Source: Candidatus Tokpelaia sp. JSC161
GTDB taxonomy: Bacteria; Pseudomonadota; Alphaproteobacteria; Rhizobiales; Rhizobiaceae
Direction: 5' to 3'
Length of the DNA stretch: 64,000 bases
Assembly: GCA_003331105.1 (NCBI GenBank)
Contig: QEND01000001.1
Location: 310,001 to 374,000, forward strand
Program-made: the position numbers and the translations under genes
In this document: positions 9,780 through 18,191 of the stretch, in pieces
Layout of the letters: every line of letters starts with the position of its first letter
Numbering within the stretch: the first letter of the stretch is position 1
The notes under the pieces: model-generated
Databases searched by the model: none
Told to the model about the DNA's origin: nothing
The model's input: only the letters and a program-made list of their open reading frames with translations

Positions 9780-10760
9780 TTAGAGATTGCCTATTAAAAC
9801 ACCAGCTGCGAAAACTAAAGAGCCTCCTATAATAATTTGAACGATTGCTCGAAGAAATGATGTATCCATATAACGATTTTGAATAAATGCAATAAGCCAC
9901 AGCTCTAAAAATACAATGATACAAGCTATAGTGGTTGCTATTTGAAAATTATTCATAAGATAAGGAAGGGTATGACCTAATCCTCCCATTGTTGTCATTA
10001 GCCCATTAGAAAGACCTCGCTTAATAGGAGCACCTCGTCCTGATATTTTACCGTCATCATGTATTGCTTCAGTAAGTCCCATAGAAATTCCTCCACCAAT
10101 AGAAGCGGAGAGACCTATTAGAAAAGTTTTGTGTGGATCCTCTGTTGTAAAAGCGGCAGCAAAAATAGGTGCAAGAGTTGATATGGATCCATCTATAAGA
10201 CCTGCAAGCCCCGGTTGAATCCATGTGAGTAATTTTTTAGTTTTCTCTCGTTCACGTTCTTTTTTTTGAATGTGGGTTGGTGTATGTTCTTTTTCTAAAA
10301 GAGAAACAAGATGTTCATGTGCTTCTTCTTCCATAGCAAGATCGCCTAGAAGTTTTCGTGTTTCAGCATCTTGTGTTTGTTTTGCTGCCGCACGATAGAA
10401 TTGAGTTGTTTGTTCTTCCATGCGTATGGCTTGTAGTCGGGTATGATCAATTCCAAGTGGTCGAGTTAGCCAATCAGGTTTGCGTTCATAAAATCCTCTT
10501 ATATGTTCTCGACGAAGGAGAGGGATTTGATCGCCAAAGCGTTTTCTAAAAATTTCGATTAAACGTTGGCGATGTTTACTTTCTTCTTGAGCCATTTTAT
10601 CAAAAATTGCAGCTGTGTTTGGAAATTCTATTCTTAGGCCTTCTGCATAATTGATGTAAATTTTTTCGTCATCTTCTTCTGCCGAAATAGCAAGCGCTAA
10701 TATTTCTTTTTCGGAGAGAGAATTAAAAGAAAAGCGGTTAGATAAGAAAATATGATACAC
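9780..10760 (-). CDS. mbfA: MbfA, membrane-bound ferritin/VIT1-type iron exporter
   Basis: 326 aa from a GTG at 10760 preceded by AGGA at 7-nt spacing. The open frame extends upstream only because it reads through the tRNA-Pro gene, so the longer start is rejected. The N-terminal half is a rubrerythrin/ferritin-like domain with EED, EESKH, EEQ and EEEAHEH iron ligands. The C-terminal half is a VIT1/CCC1-like transporter domain with several hydrophobic helices (LAGLIDGSISTLAPIFAAA onward). In Rhizobiales such fusions export iron and protect against iron and peroxide stress, usually under Irr control. No Irr box was identified here. Confidence 0.9.
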   Translation of the reverse strand: MYHIFLSNRFSFNSLSEKEILALAISAEEDDEKIYINYAEGLRIEFPNTAAIFDKMAQEESKHRQRLIEIFRKRFGDQIPLLRREHIRGFYERKPDWLTRPLGIDHTRLQAIRMEEQTTQFYRAAAKQTQDAETRKLLGDLAMEEEAHEHLVSLLEKEHTPTHIQKKEREREKTKKLLTWIQPGLAGLIDGSISTLAPIFAAAFTTEDPHKTFLIGLSASIGGGISMGLTEAIHDDGKISGRGAPIKRGLSNGLMTTMGGLGHTLPYLMNNFQIATTIACIIVFLELWLIAFIQNRYMDTSFLRAIVQIIIGGSLVFAAGVLIGNL

Positions 10761-10777
10761 GATTGATCCTATCGGAT

Positions 10778-10854
10778 TGGTCGGAGTGAGAGGATTTGAA
10801 CCTCTGATCCCCTCGTCCCGAACGAGGTGCGTTACCGGACTACGCCACACTCCG
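10778..10854 (-). tRNA. tRNA-Pro (anticodon CGG)
   Basis: 77 nt including an encoded CCA. The 7-bp acceptor stem is CGGAGTG/CACTCCG, discriminator A. The anticodon stem CTCG/CGAG encloses the loop TTCGGGA with anticodon CGG. The T-arm AGAGG-TTCAAAT-CCTCT is well formed. It lies just upstream of mbfA on the same strand. Confidence 0.95.
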
Positions 10855-10873
10855 TAGTCAAAAAATGCGATTT

Positions 10874-10901
10874 TTTATAGCATGTCGTGTATAGTTGACA
10901 A
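10874..10901 (-). promoter_or_regulatory. Putative sigma-70 promoter of tRNA-Pro
   Basis: On the minus strand TTGTCA (10901-10896) and TATAAA (10879-10874) are separated by 16 nt, with the -10 element about 20 nt upstream of the tRNA 5' end. Both hexamers are one or two bases from consensus, and the position is right for a short tRNA leader. Inferred from spacing and sequence only. Confidence 0.5.
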
Positions 10902-10909
10902 GCATATTT

Positions 10910-11674
10910 TTAACTATAATGATAGCGTTTATTTTTTTTATAGGTAATTGTTTCAAATCGTACTTGGAGTCCGTCATAAAGTAAAATACGACCTACGAGG
11001 TTTGTTCCAATCCCCGTTATGATTTTTATTGTTTCCATGGCCTGTAATGAGCCAATAACTCCTGGTAATGCAGAAATAATACCGGATTCACTGCATGATA
11101 GCATTGTATGTGTAGGAGGAGGAATAGGAAATAGATCGCGATAACGAGGATTTTGATTTTCGTAAGGTTTGAGTACAGTAATTAATCCGTTGAAACGACT
11201 TACAGCACCGCTGACGAGTGGTTTTTTTATTTTTTCTGAAAAATCTGCTAAGAGATAACGGGTGGTAAAATTATCTGAACCGTCAATGATGATATCGTAG
11301 GAGCTAAGGATATCGGTATTACTTGGATTTAACTGTAACATATGTTTATGAACTTTGACATGTGGGTTTATATTTTTGATGGCTTGCTCAGCGCTGTCAG
11401 TTTTTTGAATACCGATTTTATCTGTAGTGTGGATAATTTGGCGTTGTAGGTTAGAGAGAGAGACAATGTCATTGTCTACTATTCCTAAGGTTCCAATGCC
11501 AGCAGCTGCTAAATAGGAGAGGATTGGTGCACCAAGCCCCCCGGCTCCTACGACTGCGACTTTTGCGTTTTTTATTTTTTTTTGTCCTAGTCCTCCAATC
11601 TCATTTAAGAGAATGTGAGGTGTATAACGTTCTATTTCTTCAGGTGTGAGTTTTATTTTGTCTCTGTTCTTCAT
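10910..11674 (-). CDS. moeB: MoeB/ThiF/HesA-family adenylyltransferase lacking zinc cysteines
   Basis: 254 aa from the ATG at 11674; the longer frame to 11743 would overlap gshB. E1-like enzymes of this family adenylate the C-terminal Gly of ubiquitin-fold sulfur carriers (MoaD, ThiS). The nucleotide-binding motif VAVVGAGGLGAPILSYLAAAG, then LGIVDNDIVSLSNLQRQI and IDGSDNFTTRYLL, are intact, as is the segment CSESGIISALPGVIGSLQAMETIK (interrupted here). Where the family has a zinc CxxC this protein reads PRYRDLF, and the usual C-terminal CxxC is missing too. The carrier partner is therefore uncertain (MoaD, ThiS or another). Confidence 0.82.
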   Translation of the reverse strand: MKNRDKIKLTPEEIERYTPHILLNEIGGLGQKKIKNAKVAVVGAGGLGAPILSYLAAAGIGTLGIVDNDIVSLSNLQRQIIHTTDKIGIQKTDSAEQAIKNINPHVKVHKHMLQLNPSNTDILSSYDIIIDGSDNFTTRYLLADFSEKIKKPLVSGAVSRFNGLITVLKPYENQNPRYRDLFPIPPPTHTMLSCSESGIISALPGVIGSLQAMETIKIITGIGTNLVGRILLYDGLQVRFETITYKKNKRYHYS

Positions 11675-11722
11675 ATCTATCTTTTTAAGGTATTTTCTAA
11701 TTAAGTTACAGGAGTTTTTTTT

Positions 11723-12658
11723 ATGATGAGAATAGCTGTTCAAATGAACCCTATTAGTATGATTGATATTGTAGGAGATACGACATTTGCACTTTGTCTT
11801 GAAGCACAGAGGCGTGGGTATGAAGTATTTTATTATACGCCAGATCGTATTTTGATGCGTGATGGTCGTATTTTTGCATGGATAGAAAGGTTACAAGTGC
11901 GTGATCAGATGGATCATTATTATACATTGGAAGAATCTTTAGAGGTGGAGCTTTCTGAAATGGATGTGATTTTATTGCGACAAGATCCTCCTTTTAATAT
12001 GAATTATATGACGACGACTTATATGCTAGAACGAATTCATCCTAGGACATTTGTTGTCAATAATCCTGTTCAGGTGCGCGATAGTCCAGAGAAGATTTTT
12101 GTGACTGAATTTCCTGATCTTATGCCTGAGACGCTTATAACTCAAGATATTGGGGAATTTAATGCTTTTCGTCAAGAATTTGGTGATGTTATTTTAAAGC
12201 CTCTTTATGCTCATGGTGGATCTGGTATTTTTTATCTTGCAGCGGATGATTTGAATTCTTTGTCGCTTCTTGATCTCTTTAGAAAGCTTTTTAAGGAGCC
12301 TTTTATCGTTCAGCGTTACCTAAAGGATATAGGAGAAGGTGATAAACGTATAATTCTTCTTGATGGTGAGCCTGTTGGAGCGATTAATCGGATTCCGAAT
12401 AAGGGAGATGTACGTTCTAATATGCATGTTGGTGGTAGAGTAGAACGAGCAGATATCACTAAACGTGAATATGAAATATGTGATCGTATTGGTCCATCGT
12501 TGAAAGAGCGTGGTCTTATTTTAACTGGGATTGATGTAATCGGTGGTTATCTGACAGAGATTAATGTGACATCTCCAACCGGTATTCGAGAAATAAAACG
12601 TTTTGATGGGGTAGATATTGCAGTTTTATTTTGGGATCTGATTGAAGCTAAAGTTTAA
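11723..12658 (+). CDS. gshB: Glutathione synthetase
   Basis: 311 aa; joins gamma-glutamylcysteine and glycine with ATP to give glutathione. Prokaryotic GshB landmarks: [24 protein letters not shown] (N-terminal domain), [15 protein letters not shown], the ATP-grasp segments [12 protein letters not shown] and VQRYL, and [15 protein letters not shown] [15 protein letters not shown] near the C terminus. It starts with two ATG codons. Its stop overlaps the tadA stop by 4 bp in a tail-to-tail arrangement. Confidence 0.96.
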   Translation: MMRIAVQMNPISMIDIVGDTTFALCLEAQRRGYEVFYYTPDRILMRDGRIFAWIERLQVRDQMDHYYTLEESLEVELSEMDVILLRQDPPFNMNYMTTTYMLERIHPRTFVVNNPVQVRDSPEKIFVTEFPDLMPETLITQDIGEFNAFRQEFGDVILKPLYAHGGSGIFYLAADDLNSLSLLDLFRKLFKEPFIVQRYLKDIGEGDKRIILLDGEPVGAINRIPNKGDVRSNMHVGGRVERADITKREYEICDRIGPSLKERGLILTGIDVIGGYLTEINVTSPTGIREIKRFDGVDIAVLFWDLIEAKV

Positions 12659-13131
12659 ATTTGATTGTTTTGCTTTTTTCGTTTTTTGAGAAAAAAACTC
12701 TTAAGAAGTTCTGCAGACGTTTTTTCTGCTATTGCGGGATAGATATCAGGTATGTGATTGCAAGTTTTTTGTTTAAAAAAGCATGGTCCGTGTTCTATTG
12801 CTCCGCTTTTAGGGTTTACTGCTCCATAGTAGAGTCGCCGTATTCTGGCAAATGAAATAGCTGCTGCACACATGGCACAGGGTTCTAGTGTTACGTATAG
12901 ATCGCAATTGGTGAGGCGTTGAGATTTAAGAATCTTGCAGGCTTTCCGTATTGCTCGTATTTCCGCGTGTCCTGTTGGATCAGGGATTGCTCGTGTTGCA
13001 TTATGCGCAGCTGCGATAATGTGGTTTTTATAGCTAATGACAGCACCAACTGGAATTTCATCTAGGTCAAAAGCTTTCTGTGCTTCTTGAAAAGCATATT
13101 GCATGAGTGATAGTTTTTTTGTTTTTAACAT
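12655..13131 (-). CDS. tadA: tRNA-specific adenosine deaminase TadA
   Basis: 158 aa zinc deaminase that converts A34 to inosine in tRNA-Arg(ACG). Cytidine/deoxycytidylate deaminase signatures: [11 protein letters not shown] with the zinc His and catalytic Glu, and [11 protein letters not shown] with the two zinc Cys. [10 protein letters not shown] precedes them. Length and order are normal. Convergent overlap with gshB. Confidence 0.94.
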   Translation of the reverse strand: MLKTKKLSLMQYAFQEAQKAFDLDEIPVGAVISYKNHIIAAAHNATRAIPDPTGHAEIRAIRKACKILKSQRLTNCDLYVTLEPCAMCAAAISFARIRRLYYGAVNPKSGAIEHGPCFFKQKTCNHIPDIYPAIAEKTSAELLKSFFLKKRKKQNNQI

Positions 13132-13265
13132 GGGTACTTTTATTTATTTCTCGCATATTTTTTATTGATTGAGTATGGTTATTTTTTTGGTTCCTGATAG
13201 GACCTTAGAGGAAGTGTATTAAGTGTATTAGATGAGTCGTGAACGACAGTGCAAGGTGGAAAAAA

Positions 13266-14678
13266 ATGATTAGGGATTCTGAATCCTCTAATATTTACAG
13301 GAAAAAAGAAAATTTTACTTTTGATTTTAAGGCAGAAGGTGAGCGTATAGCGAAAAAGCTGGCGCGTGCTGGGATTGCATCGCGTAGGGAAGCAGAAAGC
13401 TTGATTGCTTCAGGAAGAGTCACTCTTAATGGAATGCTTTTGAGAACTTCAGCGGTGAATGTTAAAAAAGAAGATGTGATTACTGTTGATGGAATGTTAC
13501 TTCCTCAAACGGAGTGTACAAGGCTTTGGCTGTATCATAAACCAGCAGGCTTACTTACAACGATGCGTGATCCAGATAAGCGACCTACTGTTTTTGATAA
13601 TCTGCCTGTAGGAATGCCACGTGTTCTTTCTGTGGGGCGTTTGGATATGAATACAGAGGGATTGCTCCTTCTGACTAATGATGGAGGGCTTGCTAGGGTT
13701 TTAGAATTGCCTGCAACTGCTTGGGCAAGACGTTATAGGGTTAGGGCGCATGGGAAGATTAATCAGGCAAGGCTAGCTTCTTTGAAGCATGGCATTGTTA
13801 TTGATGGTATTTTTTATACTGCGGAGGCATTTCTTGAACGTAAGCAAGGGACTAACGTTTGGCTGTCTATGGTTTTATATGAAGGTAGGAATCATGAAAT
13901 TAAAAATATTCTTGGTGCCTTGAGTTTGACGGTCACTCGTATGATTCGTGTTTCCTTTGGCCCATTTCAGTTAGGGGCTCTTGGTGTCGGAATGGTTTAC
14001 GAAGTTCCTAGAAGAATTTTGCAGAAACAACTTGGGGATAGGATTATTTCGGATGCAAATGCTGATTTTGATGATTCTTTTAAAAATTTTTCTAAGGGTG
14101 ATATCAAATGTTTGAAGAAGCAAGATGGTGATAGGATGGGATCGAGACCTGGTAGAGTGAAAAAAGTAAAGTCGATTCGTACAGTAAATGTGTGGACAGC
14201 TCCTGGAGCGCGTCCGGTTGGAAGATCGGAAGGGCAATCCTTTGTAAGGAATGAAAGGACTTCGCCAAGTCCTGGTAGAGTGAGAAGATCGGAAGGGAAA
14301 TCCTTTGTAAGGAATGAAAGGACTTCGCCGAGTGGCTTGAGAAGATCAGAAGGGCAATCCTTTGTAAGGAATGAAAGGACTTCGCCAAGTCCTGGTAGAG
14401 TGAGAAGATCGGAAGGGAAATCCTTTGTAAGGAATGAAAGGACTTCGCCGAGTGGCTTGAGAAGATCAGAAGGGCAATCCTTTGTAAGGAATGAAAGGAC
14501 TTCGCCAAGTCCTGGTAGAGTGAGAAGATCAGAAGGGAAATCCTTTGTAAGGAATGAAAGGACTTCGCCAAGTCCTGGTAGAGTGAGAAGATCAGAAGGG
14601 AAATCCTTTGTAAGGAATGAAAGGACTTCGCCAAGTCCGGGTGTGAGATGTCCATCTCGTCCTCTTGGGAGAGTCTAA
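13266..14678 (+). CDS. rluB: 23S rRNA pseudouridine synthase (RluB/RsuA family) with repeat tail
   Basis: 470 aa from the ATG at 13266, chosen because AAGGTGGA lies just upstream; a GTG at 13239 is an alternative. The S4 RNA-binding domain comes first (RIAKKLARAGIASRREAESL), then the RsuA/RluB catalytic domain with GRLDMNTEGLLLLTNDGG, where the Asp is catalytic, and YEGRNHEIKN. The enzyme isomerises a uridine in large-subunit rRNA (RluB assignment; RluE/F-type relatives cannot be excluded). From about residue 320 the protein is a basic, low-complexity tail built from seven near-identical copies of RSEG[QK]SFVRNERTSPS. Basic disordered tails are common in alphaproteobacterial RluB, but exact tandem copies are unusual. 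Confidence 0.9.
   Translation: MIRDSESSNIYRKKENFTFDFKAEGERIAKKLARAGIASRREAESLIASGRVTLNGMLLRTSAVNVKKEDVITVDGMLLPQTECTRLWLYHKPAGLLTTMRDPDKRPTVFDNLPVGMPRVLSVGRLDMNTEGLLLLTNDGGLARVLELPATAWARRYRVRAHGKINQARLASLKHGIVIDGIFYTAEAFLERKQGTNVWLSMVLYEGRNHEIKNILGALSLTVTRMIRVSFGPFQLGALGVGMVYEVPRRILQKQLGDRIISDANADFDDSFKNFSKGDIKCLKKQDGDRMGSRPGRVKKVKSIRTVNVWTAPGARPVGRSEGQSFVRNERTSPSPGRVRRSEGKSFVRNERTSPSGLRRSEGQSFVRNERTSPSPGRVRRSEGKSFVRNERTSPSGLRRSEGQSFVRNERTSPSPGRVRRSEGKSFVRNERTSPSPGRVRRSEGKSFVRNERTSPSPGVRCPSRPLGRV
14223..14642 (+). repeat. Seven-copy in-frame tandem repeat (63/57-bp units) in the rluB tail
   Basis: Units start at 14223, 14286, 14343, 14406, 14463, 14526 and 14589, with lengths 63, 57, 63, 57, 63, 63 and 54 bp. 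The long form ends in SPSPGRVR and the short form in SPSGLR. Copies differ at very few positions (Q/K; tcg/tca), implying recent expansion by unequal exchange or slippage. All units are multiples of three, so copy-number change keeps the frame. Each unit also contains TCCTTT...AAAGGA, a small inverted repeat. Confidence 0.95.
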
Positions 14679-14709
14679 TATCAGACTTCTGGAATTTTTG
14701 AGAAGCTAT

Positions 14710-15291
14710 ATGGTATCTTATAGAAGAATGCGTGTTGTTGGCGGTAGACTTAGAAGTAGAACTATTTTAGCGCCTTTATCGTCATCATTTATTCGACCAA
14801 CAAGTGATCGTCTTCGTGAAAGTCTTTTTAATATTTTAGGGCATAGGTTTGGTAGTTTAGAGGGATTGAGTGTGCTTGATCTTTTTGCTGGAACGGGAGC
14901 CTTAGGTATTGAAGCTTTATCACGTGGGGCAAATATTGCTGTTTTTGTGGATTCGTCAAAAGAATCTACTTCTTTGATATATAAGAATCTCAGCAGTTTA
15001 GGTCTTTCTAGATTTGCTTTTGTTTTACATTCTCATGCGAATCGGCTTGGATATCCTTCTATAATTCCTCCATTTGATTTAGTCTTAGCTGATCCGCCTT
15101 ATGGAAAAGGATTAGCTGAGGATGCACTGCTTGCAGTTGTATCAAGTGGCTTGTTAGCTGATAAAGCTATTATTATTTTAGAAGAAGCTTTAGGTGTTTC
15201 TATCAACTTACCAAAAAATTTTATTTTGGAGACTGAGCGTTATTATGCTTCTACTGCCATTCGTTTTTATAGAGTAGACGCTTGTTCTTAG
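14710..15291 (+). CDS. rsmD: 16S rRNA (guanine966-N2)-methyltransferase RsmD
   Basis: 193 aa from the ATG at 14710, which has GAGAAG upstream. The ATG at 14728 (MRVVGGRLRSRT) matches the usual family start and is equally possible. SAM-dependent methyltransferase of 16S rRNA G966. Motifs: RPTSDRLRESLFNIL, the SAM-binding LDLFAGTGALGIEALSRGA, and the catalytic DPPYGKG. It follows rluB closely, as in other Rhizobiales. Confidence 0.93.
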   Translation: MVSYRRMRVVGGRLRSRTILAPLSSSFIRPTSDRLRESLFNILGHRFGSLEGLSVLDLFAGTGALGIEALSRGANIAVFVDSSKESTSLIYKNLSSLGLSRFAFVLHSHANRLGYPSIIPPFDLVLADPPYGKGLAEDALLAVVSSGLLADKAIIILEEALGVSINLPKNFILETERYYASTAIRFYRVDACS

Positions 15292-15339
15292 ATATGAAAC
15301 TGATGGTTGAAGCATTATTATGGATTGTTGGAGATAAAC

Positions 15340-16677
15340 ATGAATTTTGTAAGACAACACTTAATCGATAAGGCAGTCGTTTTGCTTGATTATGCGAAAC
15401 GTGCTGGTGCTGATCATGCTGATGTCGTTGTGGTTCGTAGTTGTTGTTATAGTGTTAGTGTTTATTTAGGAGAGGTTGAAGGAACTGAAGCTTCTGAAAG
15501 TGCTGATTTTAGTCTTCGTGTTTTTGTTGGTCAGGGTGTTGCAAGTGTATCGGCTACTTTAGAAAGTGATTCAGAGATGCTGGCTATGCGTGCGGTATGC
15601 ATGGCTAAGGTTTCTCCATCCAATCCTTTTGAGGATCTTGCTGATTCTTCTCTTTTAGTAAGAAAAGTGAAAAAGCTTGATTTATTTGATTCCTTTCAGC
15701 CAGACTCTAGAAGACTGACTGAAGATGCTTTAGAAACAGAGAGTGCTGGCTTGGATGTTCCTGGTGTAACTAATTCAGGTGGGGCAGATGCATCTTATAC
15801 TAACGTTAGTCTTGTCTTGGTAACAAGTAATGGTTTTTGTAAAGATTATTTATCTTCTCGTTTTGTCCGTTCTTGTAGTGTTGTTGCAGGGGAGGGAATG
15901 TCGATGGAACGTGATTATGATTGTACTGCTACGGTGCATTTTTCTGACATGGATTCTTGTAAAAATCTGGGGAGGAAAGCAGGAGAGCGTGCTGTACGTA
16001 GGCTTGGGGCTCGTCAGATGAAAACAGGTATGATTGATGTAATATTTGATCATCGTGTAGCGTCTGGTATTGCTGGGCATTTAGCAGCTATGGTGAATGG
16101 TGCGGCAGTTGTGCGTAAAACGAGCTTATTAGGTTCTTCTATGGGGAAGCGGATTATGAAAGCAGGTGTGAATGTTTTTGATAATCCTTTGCGTCAAAGA
16201 GGATTATATTCTAGGCCTTTTGATGATGAAGGAGTGGAGGGTGTGCCACTTTATATTGTTAAAGATGGAGTTTTAAGAAACTGGCTTTTATCTTCTTCGG
16301 TAGCTCGTGAATTGAATTTAAGGACAAATGGTCGTGGGGTGCGTTCTTCCTTATCAGTCTTACCATCTTGTACTAATTTTACTATTGAGCCGGGTAGTAT
16401 TTCGACTCAAGATATGATAAGTGGTGTGTCTAGTGGTTTATATGTAACTGAGCTTTTTGGTCCTGGTGTTGATTTAATCACAGGTCAATATAGTAGGGGT
16501 GCTTCCGGGTTTTGTATTGAAGGCGGTGTTTTGACTTCGCCGGTGAATGAGGTAACACTTGCTTCTAATCTTCTGCATATGTTGTCTCATATGATCCCAG
16601 CAGATGATCTGGATCGTTGTTATGGAGTCGCATCTCCAACATTATTAATTGAAGGGATGATGCTTGCTGGTAAATAG
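15340..16677 (+). CDS. pmbA: PmbA/TldE metalloprotease-family protein
   Basis: 445 aa from the ATG at 15340 (GGAG at 7-nt spacing); an upstream TTG at 15307 is rejected. PmbA (TldE) forms a heterodimer with TldD that degrades unfolded peptides and matures some modified peptides; zinc ligation sits in TldD. Features: AKRAGADHADVVVV, DFSLRVFVGQGVASVSAT, the central FDHRVASGIAGHLAAMVNGAAVVRKTS region, and the C-terminal GPGVDLITGQYSRGASGFCIEGG. The last 14 bp overlap the next gene. Confidence 0.92.
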   Translation: MNFVRQHLIDKAVVLLDYAKRAGADHADVVVVRSCCYSVSVYLGEVEGTEASESADFSLRVFVGQGVASVSATLESDSEMLAMRAVCMAKVSPSNPFEDLADSSLLVRKVKKLDLFDSFQPDSRRLTEDALETESAGLDVPGVTNSGGADASYTNVSLVLVTSNGFCKDYLSSRFVRSCSVVAGEGMSMERDYDCTATVHFSDMDSCKNLGRKAGERAVRRLGARQMKTGMIDVIFDHRVASGIAGHLAAMVNGAAVVRKTSLLGSSMGKRIMKAGVNVFDNPLRQRGLYSRPFDDEGVEGVPLYIVKDGVLRNWLLSSSVARELNLRTNGRGVRSSLSVLPSCTNFTIEPGSISTQDMISGVSSGLYVTELFGPGVDLITGQYSRGASGFCIEGGVLTSPVNEVTLASNLLHMLSHMIPADDLDRCYGVASPTLLIEGMMLAGK

Positions 16678-17464
16678 TAACAATTTTACAATAGAAGATG
16701 ATCTTCTATTATTGAGTTGGGCTGCCCGGGAAGCGGGTAGGGAGGCTCTGCGTTATTTTGGTCAATCACAAAGGGTTTGGTTGAAAGATGGTCATTCTCC
16801 AGTGAGTGAAGCAGATTTTGCTGTTAATGCTTTTCTTAAGAGAGAACTTTTAGGAGTAAGGCCAGAGTATGGATGGGTTTCAGAAGAAAGTGATGATTAT
16901 ATAGGGTCTTCTTTTCGTCGTTTTTTTGTTGTTGATCCTATTGATGGGACTCGTGCTTTTCTTAAAGGAGATAGCGACTGGTGTATTTCAATTTCTGTTA
17001 TTGAAGATAGGCGACCTTTGGTTGGGGTGATTGAGTGTCCACTTAAAAAAGAGCATTTTGTAGCTCAAATAGGGAGACCGGCATTCTTAAATGGTGAAGT
17101 GATGAGGGTGGTCGTGTCTTCTCATCCTTTTCTTGTTTCTTGTCAGCAGTCTATTTTTAATAAGTTGCCATTGTCTTTTAGAACTTCTGTAAGTTTAGAG
17201 AGCAGATATATTGGGTCTTTAGCTTATCGGCTCGCCTTGTTAAGTAGTGGTAGGTTAAATGCTGTTTTTATTCGTTGTGGTTGTTATGATTGGGATATTG
17301 CTGCTTCTGATATTATTTTGCAGCAGAGCGGAGGATTGTTAGCAGATGCAAAAGGGAGATCTCTGATCTATAAACCTAACTCTGATCCTAATGGTTTTTT
17401 ATTTGCAACGGCGAATAAATGTTTTAAAGATATATTAGATGTTATTTGTACAGTCAATTTATAA
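16664..17464 (+). CDS. cysQ: 3'(2'),5'-bisphosphate nucleotidase CysQ / inositol monophosphatase family
   Basis: 266 aa lithium-sensitive phosphatase-fold enzyme. Metal-binding motifs: SPVSEADFAVN, EESDD, DPIDGTRAFLKG, and the C-terminal YDWDIAASDIILQQSGG. CysQ removes the 3'-phosphate from PAP, a by-product of sulfate assimilation. The fold is shared with inositol monophosphatase, and substrate cannot be proved from motifs. The pmbA-cysQ-acyltransferase-waaA order is the Rhizobiales arrangement, which supports the CysQ-type call. Confidence 0.85.
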   Translation: MLVNSNNFTIEDDLLLLSWAAREAGREALRYFGQSQRVWLKDGHSPVSEADFAVNAFLKRELLGVRPEYGWVSEESDDYIGSSFRRFFVVDPIDGTRAFLKGDSDWCISISVIEDRRPLVGVIECPLKKEHFVAQIGRPAFLNGEVMRVVVSSHPFLVSCQQSIFNKLPLSFRTSVSLESRYIGSLAYRLALLSSGRLNAVFIRCGCYDWDIAASDIILQQSGGLLADAKGRSLIYKPNSDPNGFLFATANKCFKDILDVICTVNL

Positions 17465-17474
17465 TAAAGGTGTT

Positions 17475-18191
17475 GTGAAGCGTTTTTGGAGAAATCTTCA
17501 TATTTTATTTATGGCTTCTCATGGATTTAGGTCATTTGTTGTCATGCTTATCACCTCTTATTTGCGTTTCGTATATTGGACGAATCCCTTAATCAAAGGA
17601 TCGCATGATCCTCGTGATGCACATGGACGATATAACCCATTTATTATTACATTTTGGCATGGAAGGCATATTATGGGTCCTTTTCTTCGTCCTAAAGGGG
17701 AATCCATTGTAGCTATGTTTTCACGTTCTGTCGATGCAGAGCTAAATGCTTTGGTAGGAGAGAAGTTAGGTCTTAAAACAGTGCGTGGATCCGGTGGTAG
17801 AGAAAAATATAGACCAGAGAAAGGAGGAGCTAGGGCACTATTGAAATTGAAGAAGGCTTTGCGGAGTTGTATGACTGTTGCTATGATTGCAGATATTGCT
17901 CATGGTAGAAGGCGAGAGGCTGGCAAAGGCATTATTTTGCTTTCTAAGCTATCCGGAAGACCAATAATACCGTATGTTTATGCTTTTTCGAGAGAAAAAA
18001 TTTTAAGAAGAACTTGGGATCAAACAGCTATTCCTTTACCTTTTGGGCGATCTATTTTTTTGATGGGAGAGGTGATTTATGTTCCATCTGATGCAGATGA
18101 AGGTATTTTAGAAGGGAAAAGGATAGAGCTTACATTAATCATGAATGCTTTAATGGAGCAAGCTTATTTGCGTCTTAAGAAAAATAGGTGA
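17475..18191 (+). CDS. DUF374 lysophospholipid acyltransferase-family protein
   Basis: 238 aa from a GTG at 17475 with AAGG just upstream; an ATG at 17439 inside cysQ is the alternative. LpxL/plsC-like fold: hydrophobic N terminus, then NPFIITFWHGRHIMGP with the H-x(4)-type catalytic motif region, MFSRSVDAELNA, GSGGREKYRPEKGGARALL and ADIAHGRRREAGKGIILLS. These DUF374 proteins sit beside waaA and lpxK in Rhizobiales and are thought to act on lipid A or envelope lipids; the exact acyl substrate is unknown. The small DUF4170 gene often present in this cluster is missing. Confidence 0.8.
   Translation: MKRFWRNLHILFMASHGFRSFVVMLITSYLRFVYWTNPLIKGSHDPRDAHGRYNPFIITFWHGRHIMGPFLRPKGESIVAMFSRSVDAELNALVGEKLGLKTVRGSGGREKYRPEKGGARALLKLKKALRSCMTVAMIADIAHGRRREAGKGIILLSKLSGRPIIPYVYAFSREKILRRTWDQTAIPLPFGRSIFLMGEVIYVPSDADEGILEGKRIELTLIMNALMEQAYLRLKKNR

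Noticed and set aside
10761..10850. N-terminal extension of MbfA
   Set aside because: This part of the open frame is the tRNA-Pro gene read as protein (SPVTHLVRDEG...); the GTG at 10760 has a proper ribosome site.
14223..14642. CRISPR-like array
   Set aside because: Units are contiguous without spacers and lie in frame inside rluB.
14104..14655. 183-aa leftward frame with repeated AKSFHSLQRI
   Set aside because: It is the antisense reading of the rluB tandem repeat; no ribosome site or family resemblance.
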